Assembly (NCBI GenBank): GCA_905182995.1
Contig: CAJJDP010000024.1
Location: forward strand, 126,610 to 190,609
DNA length: 64,000 nucleotides
Direction of reading: 5' to 3'
From: Paramecium octaurelia
Lineage: Eukaryota > Ciliophora > Oligohymenophorea > Peniculida > Parameciidae
Positions 48,460-58,512 of this stretch are shown in pieces (position 1 is the stretch's first letter; every line of letters starts with the position of its first letter). The position numbers and the translations under genes were made by a program. Below the pieces are notes generated by a model that did no database searches, was not told the DNA's origin, and saw only the letters and a list, made by a program, of their open reading frames with translations.

Positions 48460-48911
48460 ATGAGTAAATTCAACTATGTTTTCAAGCCTTTATCGATTGA
48501 TACATTCGAATATAGTTACATGGATGGGAAGACTGAGAAATCATTCACTATAAAAAGAAAAACTTCATTAAAAGAAGGAAAGAGTGTAATGTAAAGGAGT
48601 GAACCTATTACCTAATTTAATGTATGTGATTGCTTATGATGATGATAGAATGAGACCATTTAACAGAGTCAAAAGAGAGCTTAAACAAGTAGACGAATGA
48701 AATAATCTCCAAAACCCAGAAGTTCGTCAATAAATTCTAATACTCCAAAAATTGCAATTCGTAAAATTGAAAGCAGATTGGAAGATGAATTAGAAATTTC
48801 AGATAGAAGAAACTCAATCTAAAAGAAATCGATTAACATACCCCAAATGAATTATCTCAATTTTAATGTATACATTATTTAACAAAATAGTTTAATAGAT
48901 AGCAATTATGA
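48460..48911 (+). CDS. hypothetical small basic protein
   Basis: ATG 48460 with introns of 27 nt (GTATGTGATTGC...GATAG) and 23 nt (GTATACATTATT...AATAG) gives 133 residues: MSKFNYVFKPLSIDTFEYSY, a Ser/Arg/Lys-rich middle (RRMKQSPKPRSSSINSNTPK) and a short end. As spliced, its TGA (48909-48911) overlaps the ATG of the next gene (48908-48910) in an ATGA arrangement, which is rare in eukaryotes. If the second intron is not removed the frame runs on to about 48992. No family was recognised. Confidence 0.5.
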
Positions 48912-49493
48912 GTGGACAAACTTGTAATTCTTTTCCAAAAGCATTAGAATTGATAAATTAAGACAATAAACTTTTCAGGAAGAAAACACTTGATAACTCT
49001 AAAGCTTTGAAAACAATTGAAAATGAGATTCAATAATATGAGCGCTTAGAGAATTGCCATCCTTTAAATATAAAAGAACATATTGGAAGGATACATGCAA
49101 TTAATGAAAAACGAACTCCTATTAGGCAGAGAAACAAGGAAAGGGAAGCTTTTACAAGAAATTTACAATTTCTTGAAGAATCACTTCAGTAATCAACAGC
49201 TCCTGAGAAAAAACTATAAACAGTTATTCAATAATATTTTTATAAAAAGAAATCATTCTTAGAAGAAAAAGCGAAATAAGAAGAAATTTAGTAGACTAAA
49301 TTGTAAGAGGAAACTATTAGAATTAATTTAAATAAGGGAAATATGAGAATGTCAACAACCTTTTTGAAGAGATTCATTCATTAAGTAGAAAAAGATAAAT
49401 AATAGAAAGTTTAATAATAACAATCTATTGAAGAATATTAATAGACTTCTGAATAATAATAATAATAGATTTCTGAATAATAATAATAGGCTT

Positions 49494-49547
<54 letters not shown>

Positions 49548-50287
49548 CATAATAATAATAATAATAATAATAATAATCATAATAATAATAATAATCATAA
49601 TAAATAGAAACTTAAAAAAGTTATATTTAATCTATAAAATCATCTTAAATAAATAAAAAAAGGTAGAATGCCATTTATAGTGGATAGGTAAGGACTATAT
49701 TTAAAAGAATGTTTCATTTAATCCTTGATTGTGTTAAAAAAATGAAATAAATGAATCTTACAATAAAGGAGTTATTTTAACATGGTGTAATTTAAAAGAA
49801 ACCTTATGAAAGACAAGGATCTTTTTAATTTTTTGAAGCTGTAGAAAATAATAATTAAAGTCTCATAAACTTTATGCTCCAGAAATGTAGATATTATGCT
49901 TTTGATATTAATGAATAAGGATAAACACCTTTACACATAAGTTCAATCCTAGGTTATTGTGAAACGACCGAAAGTTTGCTATAATGTGGGGCTTATCCTG
50001 ATTCTTAAGACCTAAAAGGATTGTCTCCACTCTATTATGCTATTTAATAATAGCATAGTTAAATAGTTTAATTATTATTATTTTATAATGCTAATCCTTG
50101 GTCAAATAGTAAATATAAATTAGAGACTCAAAATAATGAGATAAGAAAGTTATTGAAATAATCAAGAAAAGTATATATACATCTAATATTTAGATTCATT
50201 TATTACTATTATTAACTAAACATTCAGATAGAGATCAAATATGGATCAATTCAAGAAAATCTTTGTTATCTTGATTGTGTTTTTTGA
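48908..50287 (+). CDS. ankyrin-repeat protein with polyGln tract
   Basis: An intronless frame of 459 residues starting MSGQTCNSFPKALELIN. The N-half is helical and charged (REAFTRNLQFLEESLQQS; KQEEIQQTKLQEETIRINL). A Gln-rich part follows with three EQQQ-type repeats and then a 35-residue Gln/Ser tract at 49499-49603. The C-half has ankyrin-like repeats (QGQTPLHISSILGYCETTES, LSPLYYAIQQQHSQIVQLLL) and the NANPWS motif shared with the gene at 46966. The last 40 residues (hydrophobic, Tyr-rich) may be wrong: splicing a 23-nt intron (GTATATATACATC...TTTAG) would give a shorter, different end near 50270. Confidence 0.78.
49499..49603 (+). repeat. TAA microsatellite coding polyGln
   Basis: Thirty-five triplets: 32 TAA and three TCA (49547, 49577, 49595), all in the frame of the host gene, encoding Gln with three Ser. 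Under the standard code this would be a run of stops. The uniform TAA use suggests recent slippage expansion. Confidence 0.92.
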
Positions 50288-50468
50288 TTTGAAATTCATA
50301 AAAAATTTTAGATTTATAAATATTATCATAAGTTCGTTATTCGGAATTTTATATAATTAATTGATTGTCTCTATTGTTGTAAACACATGAAGTAAAAGTG
50401 CAAACCTTATAGTATATTTAATAAAACAATAATAAAAACACAAAATAATAAACAAATAAACAAAATTA

Positions 50469-50977
50469 TCAGGGCATTTCAATCTCTCCGTATTCAAGCA
50501 ATTTCTTTTCATAAAGAAAATAATATTGTTCATCTATAAACAATTAATGGTCCATTAACTCCAAGAATTCTTATTCAAGAATAAATATCTCTCTAACACT
50601 TATGCCACCTACTTTTGCATAATATTCATTTTTATAATAATCATCATCTTGATATTTTATGGCAATTACAATTGCTACCAAGAGGAATCTTCATAATTTA
50701 AATTAAACTACCTATGTATACATTTAGAATTAAGCACTAAATAAGGATGTTTTTCTTATAACCTATCTAAGTAAATTAATGCAATAACAAAACATTATTC
50801 ACTGCAATGAGTATATTTTGCAATTCTTTACAAGTAATTGTGAATTGATATTGAAGGTGCTTTGTTGGCATGAAAATATGATTGTGATTCTTACTCAATT
50901 TCTAAAGCATCTGTTTCCTTAATTATTTCATCTAAGATATTTGCTACTGTAGAAAGTAACTAATTTGATTGTTGCAT
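50469..50977 (-). CDS. Pho80/P-type cyclin
   Basis: One 23-nt intron (GTAGTTTAATTTAAATTATGAAG) gives 161 residues: MQQSNQLLSTVANILDEI..., then CFVIALIYLDRLQE, HRFLLVAIVIAIKYQDDDYY, NEYYAKVGGISVREIFILEQ and FLELMDHQLFIDEQYYFLYE. This is the compact cyclin box of the Pho80/PCL and plant P/U-type cyclins, with the hallmark YAKVGGIS segment. Such cyclins activate Pho85/CDK5-like kinases in nutrient or cell-cycle control. No destruction box is obvious. It is convergent with the ankyrin gene (181 bp between stops). Confidence 0.9.
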
Positions 50978-51622
50978 TAATAGATATAATTTTCAATATT
51001 TATATTTTTTACTTAACATCATATTAAACAAATAGATCTTCCAAATTCATTTCGTTGCATAGTTTTATGTTTTACAACTAAAAGACTTTTATTTTCCTTT
51101 AAATGTTTCACTGAAAGAATAAGTATAATTAATTCTTATATCAGGCACACCCATGTCTTCAATCTTTACTATTGTTTTGGCAGAAATTAATAGTATGTAA
51201 ATCATTTAGGGTATCTATTTGTTGAATACTCAAAAAGTCACGCAGAAATAATATTAGAGACTGTTAATTATTGATAATAGATTATGAAATGTCGAGTAAA
51301 TAATTAAAGTAGAGAATATAGTTATTTTAAATTAATATTATTCAAATGTGAATAACTACCTGAATTATAGATTTAACACTTTTTTTACCAGTTGATACTT
51401 TGAGCAATCAGCAGTTTATTAAATAATATAATGTGATGGATATTGAATCTACCAAATATTTAATATTGAATTTCATAAGATGTTAAAAATGAAATATCTT
51501 ATTCAACTTTTGAACCCTATTCGACTCAATTTTATAAATTCAACAATAAGATTTGGAATTTGTTAGGAGTTTTCTAAATTGATTTAGAGTCCTGAAAAAA
51601 AAACCCAGTCAAATTTAAAATT
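50978..51622. other. 645-bp spacer with possible small minus-strand frames
   Basis: On the minus strand a frame including KTIVKIEDMGVPDIRINYTY, then SFSETFKGKQKSFSC (ending about 51073) looks protein-like, and an upstream frame (RFNIHHIILFNKLLIAQS, about 51250-51450) could be joined to it by introns I could not place. This may be a small gene upstream of the cyclin, but no complete model works by hand. Confidence 0.3.
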
Positions 51623-52030
51623 ATGGAGAATTAATTCTTTGCAGAAGTCATCTATTCAAAAGTTACAGGAGATTTGGAGAAAGTCAATAATTAATATCAC
51701 TTCTAAACTTTATTGGATTAAACTAGATACGGCTTTTATAGTTACAGAAGTAGGCTTAGAATGGCTTTGAAAATGATCACATCTGCATTTAGATATTGCA
51801 AATATAATAATAGTCCTGAATAAATTTCTGATAATCATTTTGTTTGGCATTCTTATAGAAATTCAATAAAATAACAAGACAGACATTCTAATCAGATTAT
51901 AAATAAATTAAATAGATCAAATTAAATATTAGGATTGGTTCTTGATAGCAATAAATAAAATAAAACTGACAATATGCTTTAAGTACAATATCTATTTTCC
52001 AATTTAAGAAAGGGTTTTTGGTTTGATTGA
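51623..52030 (+). CDS. hypothetical protein
   Basis: A single 135-residue frame from ATG 51623: MENQFFAEVIYSKVTGDLEK, then LDQTRYGFYSYRSRLRMALK, a polar middle and the end LQVQYLFSNLRKGFWFD. It is basic, without a signal peptide or membrane segment, and no family was recognised. An intron-free frame with balanced composition supports a real gene. Confidence 0.5.
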
Positions 52031-52306
52031 TGAAAAGAAAGATAGGATCGATCAAGCATGATAAAGTGAGGGTCATTTAAGATTAGGATTTCGATTCAAT
52101 TATAAAAAAATAACAGGGAAGCCTAGAAAGTTATTAAAAATTCTTTCAGATTATTGAAACTACTCAAATTATTATAAAGATCTTATTTGATTGATTATAA
52201 GTATATAATATTGAAGGTTTTTGGTCTCTGCATAGAAATTAAGAATTTATTTAATGAATATAAATTTCTTGCCATTTATTTTAAATTAAAATCTTTAATT
52301 TTTAAA

Positions 52307-52922
52307 ATGATCATAAAAGTTGGTCACCTTAATGGTGAAGTTAAACTATATGATTTGGCTGATTCAACCTCAGCCGGTCATTTGATGTAACTTATTCAAT
52401 CTGAATTGGGTTGTGAAGTTTCATTAGTCAACTCTGGAGAAGCTGTAGCAGCATCTGCATTTTTAGGTAATTACAACCACTAATTAATTATAGGTACCGA
52501 AGGAATTTACTATGTAACTGTTGATGCAGAAGGAGGTAAGAAGAAAAAGAAGAAGAAGAAGAATTTTGCTAAACCCAAAAAGAAGAAGCACCGACACCGA
52601 AAAGTCAAATTGGCTACACTCAAGCTATATACCATTGACAATAAAGGTGTTGTTTAAAGATCTCACAAACAATGCCCATAATGTCCATAAGGAGTATATA
52701 TGGCTAAGCATTTTGATAGACACTATTGTGGCACATGCCATTAAACATTTAGAATGGACGAAGCAACCGTAAGAGTCTATTAATAATTATTAGATCAAAG
52801 CTAACTTGGAAGCTATTAAAAAATAACAAGCAGCTAAAGCAGCAGCTGCCGCTGCCGCAGCCCCAGCAGGAGGAGCTGCAGCTGGAGGTGCCGCTGGTGG
52901 TAAGAAAGGAAAGAAAAAGTGA
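52307..52922 (+). CDS. RPS27A: ribosomal protein eS31 (RPS27A) with diverged ubiquitin-like domain
   Basis: A small-subunit ribosomal protein normally made as a ubiquitin fusion. Introns at 52467-52493 (27 nt) and 52769-52793 (25 nt) give the frame. Residues 1-75 form a ubiquitin-like domain (MIIKVGHLNGEVKLYDLADS... ending YYVTVDAEGG) very different from ubiquitin but keeping the terminal Gly-Gly. The eS31 part follows: a Lys-rich stretch, KVKLATLKLYTIDNKGVV, CPQCPQGVYMAKHFDRHYC and CGTC, with four zinc-binding Cys. The last 40 residues are an Ala/Gly/Lys tail (KKQQAAKAAAAAAAAPAGG... KKGKKK) not found on most eS31 proteins. It probably does not yield functional ubiquitin. Whether the domain is cleaved off cannot be told from sequence. 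A 276-bp spacer precedes it. Confidence 0.92.
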
Positions 52923-53930
52923 TCATCAGTATAATAACATTAAATATAATATTGAATAATCCTTATTTAGCACTTATTTTATATATGTTGCTAGAATTTA
53001 GTTTTAAACAAGCTATTTCTTAGATATATTTTAAGCAGAAATTTATGATACTAAGAAATTAGGTTAGATAAGTTTCGGAATGCTATTTTTATTGTTTTAT
53101 ATTAATGAGTATTCCTTTCCACTTCTTTTTCGATTTTATTTTTTAATATGTTATTTTATTAAATCCAAATTATAACTGAAAATAGATGAAAAGCCAAAGA
53201 TTATTATTGTGATTGAATTAAAAATATTTATTTGATTCTATACATATAAAATGATGTTATTAAGTAATTCACTAATTTTAATTATTAGAAACTATCATTT
53301 GATAATTACTAATATTGTATATGGAATTCACCTAAGATAATATTTACATTGATTAGAATTATTTGAATTCATATAAATGGTTCATGCGATTGATTCTTGT
53401 TCTTGTAATTTAGTGAACTTAAAATTATAACATTTTAAGCAAATTCAATTCTATTTCGAAATTTATAAGGAACAACTACTTATATTTTCTCAATTTAATG
53501 CTTTCTTTGTTCAAACGTAATTATTCCTTTAATTTGTTATCTAATTCTACTAAAAATAAATAGGATAGCAAATGGACTTGAATCTAAATTTTATTATTGG
53601 TTGTCTGATACTAAATTTAGTAATGGAGCTCTTCTTAGTAGAAGCACTTAGAAATATATAAGTTAATCTGATAATTCTAAGGTAAGGAATCAACTTTTAA
53701 ACATCCTCCAATTATAATTACTATATATCTATATTGATATTTTGAGATTCCTTTAGGAGTGATACATTTCCTTATGTTTGAATATAATTCTTAGGATTTG
53801 AATACTTAAGGAATAGAATTGATATTAAATATAATAAAAATTGGATTTATTTTTACATAACTCATTACAAACTTTAGGTCTGAAAACTATAAAGTTATGA
53901 TAGAATAATATCTCAGGTAATATTGAATTT
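52923..53930. other. 1-kb spacer with a possible broken gene
   Basis: The first 600 bp show nothing recognisable. Between about 53555 and 53925 two plus-strand frames read like one protein broken by a single shift: NGLESKFYYWLSDTKFSNGA, then SDNSKVRNQLLNIL, followed in another frame by PLGVIHFLMFEYNSQDL, then NYKVMIEQYLR. No start ATG or fitting intron was found. It may be a decayed gene. Confidence 0.3.
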
Positions 53931-54221
53931 ATGGATTCCAAAAAGAGTCTTTATCCACCATAGTTATTTAGAGAGTTTGCAGTTGAGTTATCAAATATTC
54001 GTATACAATATTAAAATGGATTATAAACTTTTTATGTAATAATTCAAAATAACCAAAAAGTTCAATAAGTTTTAAATAGCAATAATTGTAAATTTTATTA
54101 ATATTTTTATGAAATAGATTCTCTCCTAAAGTTTTACACCAGAAACAGCACATATGCTGTTTAGATAGCAGTCAGAGAGACCGAATTTATTGCCAAGATA
54201 GCGGAATCAGAAAGAATGTGA
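53931..54221 (+). CDS. small C2-like protein
   Basis: A 96-residue intronless frame beginning MDSKKSLYPPQLFREFAVEL, then NIRIQYQNGLQTFYVIIQNN, CKFYQYFYEI and TYAVQIAVRETEFIAKIAES. The alternating strands and the pattern of a short polar ligand followed by Y.V.I.V.E.E resemble part of a C2 domain, but the Asp residues that bind calcium are absent. It could also be an N-terminal piece of the PX gene that begins 37 bp later on the same strand, though no intron joins the two frames cleanly. Confidence 0.45.
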
Positions 54222-54258
54222 TGCAAAAGATTTGTACACATTAATTGTCAATAACAAT

Positions 54259-56056
54259 ATGATTAAAGAGATTGGGATTATAAATGTTTTTAAGGAGGAA
54301 GATCGAGAATCAATTTTTAAAAATCATATTGTGAATTACGTAATCCAAATAAGAACAGATTATATTGATTATACAATTCCAAAAAGATATTCTGAATTTG
54401 AGAGATTATACGATTCAGTAAATAAATCAAATGAAATTTAGTTACCAATTTCTTAGAAAAACATGCCCAAATTTCCTTAAAAGAAAGTCATTTAAACAAA
54501 TTCAAGAAAAACAATAGCAAAAAGATAAGAAATGCTTGAAAGTATAATATATAGTAATTAGAATTTTTATAATATTTGTTACATCATTTAGACCATTCAT
54601 TATATTTGTTTTTGGACTTTATAAAAATTAAAGGTATTTTTAAAATATATAAAAATCCTAGAGTAATTCCAAAAAGGGGGGTTTGATTAAAATGTGAAAA
54701 TGCATCAATTTAGTAAAGATGAAAATGCCTTATGTGATCTGTTGGAAACAAGTCCAAAAAAAATATAGCCAAATAATTAGGCAGAATAAATGATATTACA
54801 TTATTTATGGAAATTAAATGAAACAGTTAATGAAAGAGGCAAAATATTTTAGTAAGTTATTCAGTTTATAATTATAGGAAGATGGAGAAGTATTTTTTTG
54901 GTAAGATTCAGTAGATCTCTCCTCTGCTTTTAAAAGTATTGTTAATTGGAGATGATGAAAGAGAACTTTAAGGAATCATGCAAATGCTCTCTATTTAAAC
55001 TAATGATATGCAAAGTCACATCAGTTGCATAAATGGATTCTAGTTCTTTCGGAAAATTTTGGAATACGATTACAATCCAAGTAAAATTAATCAAGACTAT
55101 TCAATAGATGCTGAATAGGCAATTAAATTATTTACTGAAATCAGTATTAAGTAATTTAGAACAATGGCAATATAATCACATATTTGTGGATAGCAGAAGT
55201 TATGTAAATAGGATTCATTAACGATTCTTCACAAATACATTCAGTAGAATCAATTGAAAAATCAAATGATTAACTATTTATTAGTTGATGATGAAGCTAT
55301 TCGAGAATATGATTCCTATGTTTAAAAGCAAGTGAACAAGATGAATGATGAAGTTAAATAAATAAGGGATAGCAATGAAAACCTGTAAGAGTTATTGCCT
55401 ACTAAATCTAATTCAATTGAACATGCTATTCTAGAATAAGAACCTACACTTGAATAATTGGTTGAAATAAGTCAGATGAACCTAAATTGGAAATTTGTTC
55501 AAGGTAACTTTTCATATTTATTCGAGAATGTGGAAGACACACTATGTATCATCTTTAAGGATAATTTATTAAGACAGTTCATCCAATTGAATGTCCCATT
55601 GATAAAGCCATACAAATATTCACTGATCTTAAACAATAATGGTTCCATGGCATGTTATAGAAAGATGTTTTGGAGAAGGTCGATGATTATAGAAGTGTGA
55701 TCGTAGAATACTATGTTTGGGAAGACAAGTCGACCTTTAAGAAAATGGCTTTCATTAGTGATTAAGAGATTCTTAAAATTAATGATTCCACTTATCAAAT
55801 CACTATTGTGCCCAATAATAAGCAATTACCTATTCATTACAAATTGAAATGTGATCAAAAAGGTATTTACAAAAGAATAAGTTTAGGTCAAAAAATGAGT
55901 CTTATTCTAATTAAATCAATACAATCTAATCATACTGAAGTTGTGATTTATCAGAATATTATGGATCTCACTTTCAGAAATGCTTTGGCACCAGTTATAT
56001 TGAAAGAGATTCCTTGGTTCAATCATGCCATAACTAAACTAAAAGCCTTGCTATGA
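54259..56056 (+). CDS. PX-domain protein with C-terminal lipid-binding-like domain
   Basis: Introns of 20, 28, 26 and 23 nt give one frame of 566 residues. Residues 1-110 are a phox homology domain (IGIINVFKEEDRE, VIQIRTDYIDYTIPKRYSEF, MPKFPQKKVIQTNSR, LEKFLQYLLHH, LYLFLDFIKI), which typically binds phosphoinositides on endosomes. A helical middle follows (KYFFGKIQQISPLLLKVLL, VNKMNDEVKQIRDSNENLQE). The last 170 residues (DDYRSVIVEYYVWEDKSTFK, MAFISDQEILKINDSTYQIT, VVIYQNIMDLTFRNALAPVI) look like a START/Bet v1-type beta-rich lipid pocket, a weaker call from pattern only. It resembles a sorting-nexin-like membrane adaptor. The start was chosen at the ATG just before the first PX strand. Confidence 0.8.
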
Positions 56057-56117
56057 GAATTATCATTATTTACTAATTAATTGATAAATTTTATTTACTT
56101 TTATTCTTAAATAAAAA

Positions 56118-56543
56118 ATGGGTACCTGTTAATCAGATAATCCTTATTAAAACGAAAGTTAACCATAATCAGAGGAGGAACATGTTGAAACTGAGCAAAT
56201 GCAATATGTGGTTTTAGCTAGTTGGAAACATGATTAGCAGAATGGATCTAATAAACCAAATCACATAGTCTTCGGAAAACAAAATGGAGATTATTTATAA
56301 AGCCATAATTAATTTTAGATGAATTAGGGTTAAGTTTAAAATTCAAGAATAGCTGCCTCATCGAATTAACCCAATGTTTCCAACATCTCAAATATTACAT
56401 CGAAACCTTTCAATCAAATTGAATAAAAATAGAGATTTTCAGCATTCAGTGGATATTCCTAAACTGATAGAACTGCTGGATTAGTGAAAGATCAAGATAT
56501 ATAAAGAAGACCTATTAACATAGCAAAAAGGAACATATTTTGA
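56118..56543 (+). CDS. Gln/Ser/Asn-rich small protein with MGTC N-terminus
   Basis: A 141-residue intronless frame beginning MGTCQSDNPYQNESQPQSEE. Gly2 and Cys4 fit a myristoylation plus palmitoylation signal. The remainder is low-complexity (Gln, Asn, Ser) with a short ordered patch (QYVVLASWKHD, HIVFGKQNGDYL) and a basic end (RRPINIAKRNIF). No domain was recognised. The stops of this gene and the convergent pseudokinase are 30 bp apart. Confidence 0.6.
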
Positions 56544-56573
56544 TTAATATATTTTATTAATTTTCTAATTGGC

Positions 56574-57932
56574 TCATTTTTATAATTCATCCCCTATAGA
56601 TTTCATTTTTTCAAGGAATTTTAATAAATTCCCTTCTAAATTACCTGAATTAAAATCTTTCATTGTGTCCTCACTCACCTTTAAATTGCCTAGCAAATTC
56701 AATAAGACCCTTTAAGATACTGATTTAGGCATAGCTGCTTAGGCTCTGAATTGATACAATTTAAAACTAATTATCTTAAGAATCTCTTCATCATCATAGC
56801 CTTTTAATTCTTAGAAATTAATCAGCCACTCTTTTATAACAAATTTTTCAAACTTGTATGCTAAATCATGTGATTTAACTATCTCATCGCGAAACTTTAA
56901 AAATGCATCTCTATTTTGCAAAAATCCTTTCTCCTGGAGCACAAGTTTATCTTTCAAAATTTTTGAACTAATAGTTAAATATTTCGATAAGGTGCTTACT
57001 AGTTTTTGATATCTATCTTTTTTCTTTTCATCATTATTTGGGTAATGAAAAGACAATTATAAGGCTATATAGGTTAATAGAATTTAAAATATTTCTTTTC
57101 TATATTCCTGACAAATTGGGTTATCAAGATCAATATAATAGACAAAAATTTTTTGAGGATCCCTTAGATGTGTTTTTTTCATTAGTTTTAAGAAATAATG
57201 TTCAAATTGATACGTCTTATAAAAGTTCTTCATTTATTCTCTTTTTTATTAGTCAAAGTCTAGGTATTTTTGTTCCAACAATTCATCAATAGTCATTCTT
57301 TGTCCACAATATACAGGAAGCAGCTTATTTATCAACTAAACCAATTCTGTTGGCTCCTTATTAATATTTATCATTTAGGCTTCTATCTTGTACGCTAATA
57401 GATCCTTTCCTAATTCTAGGATTGATTTACCATAATAATCGTTCGTTTTGGTGTATATTTACCACATTATTTTAGCTATTGACCAAAAATCTGACTCATA
57501 TGTATTTATCATCTTATATAAACATTCAGGAGGAAATTACAATTGGTCTGCTGAATGAAAAAACCCATAAGATCCGTAATTAAGTTTATTGGTCTATTTT
57601 TCATAAGTAATGCAATTTAAAGTAAGACATCTTCCTATGAAATTATTTTTATGCAATTCATATAATCCTTCAATAAGTTATTTGAATATTTCCTTCAAAT
57701 CTTTATTTTCTAGCTCATTATTAAGACTGAGTTCTTCAAGACTTTTTAATTTAGTAAAATCAGGGAAGCATTCAAATTCGATCTTCTTTTAGTTAAAGTG
57801 ATATTTTATCACATGTCTTAAATGAGGGCATTTTTAAGGAGTTAATTAAGCATCTACCTCTTCTTACAAGAATCTTTCATTACTAATAATGTTATCCTGT
57901 ACTTTTTAAGGGCTTCCCCAACTCTATCCCAT
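56574..57932 (-). CDS. protein pseudokinase
   Basis: An intronless frame of 452 residues. A kinase C-lobe is visible: KDLKEIFKQLIEGLYELHKN is the helix before the catalytic loop, then NFIGRCLTLNCI where active kinases have HRDL..N, GSYGFF in the DFG region, QFPPECLYKM (the APE Glu) and SDFWSIAKIMWQIYTKTN (D.WS.G). The catalytic Asp is replaced by Cys, DFG is absent, and the N-lobe glycine loop and ATP-binding Lys cannot be found, so it is predicted inactive. The C-terminal 190 residues are helical and unrecognised (YPNNDEKKKDRYQKLVSTLS; EKFVIKEWLINFQELKGYDD). Such proteins often act as scaffolds or regulators. The start is ATG 57932, after which the frame never breaks. Confidence 0.8.
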
Positions 57933-58512
57933 TAATCTATTTTTTATTTTATTATTTAATTTCAAAGTAAGCAATTTTCAATTTAAATATTTATTAAAAG
58001 CAACAAATCTCAAACATTTTTGAGAAGATGTCTAGTTATGGGCATATTGATTTAGAAATTTTTAGATTGCATGAGTATTTTCTAAAATAATTTAATAGAA
58101 TATTATTTTCGCTCTATTATAATTATTTATGAAATTTTTCTCTTATTTTCATTTCATTATCCAATTTAGATGGATCATTTAGATATATAAACGATGATAT
58201 TTATGATTATTAAAATTGTTTAGTAAAAGAATTTTGATAGCAATTTTAATTATGAATAAAATTTGAAGATATAAGTTATCAAAGGACATTTAAGGAATTA
58301 GATGAGCTACTAATATTAATTTATGATAAAGAATGTCATAAATAAAAATTAATTGGAAATTTTACAAAATTAATTGTATATTTGATTACAAATCAAAAAT
58401 AATCTTTAAAATTTTTCATGTTTTGAATTAAAATTATTAGTAATACGCATTAATATGTGTTGATATAGTTGGATAAGTTTAAAAATTTTACAATAATTAA
58501 AACAGATATTGG
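57933..58512. other. 580-bp spacer, partly duplicated
   Basis: A plus-strand frame from ATG 58027 (MSSYGHIDLEIFRLHEYF) is broken by five in-frame TGA codons before the next gene, about the number expected by chance, so I do not call it a gene. The stretch after 57971 is repeated at 59327. Confidence 0.4.

Noticed and set aside
49440-49610. TAA-rich run as a stop-codon desert or non-coding microsatellite
   Set aside because: It is in frame with a long gene in the ciliate code and flanked by coherent coding sequence on both sides.
58027-58512. A frame starting MSSYGHIDLEIFRLHEYF that reads on well if TGA were Trp (for example FWQQFQLW)
   Set aside because: Five in-frame TGAs in about 160 codons is close to chance in this base composition, all other genes here use TGA as stop, and the frame also needs TAA as Gln, which excludes the mitochondrial code.
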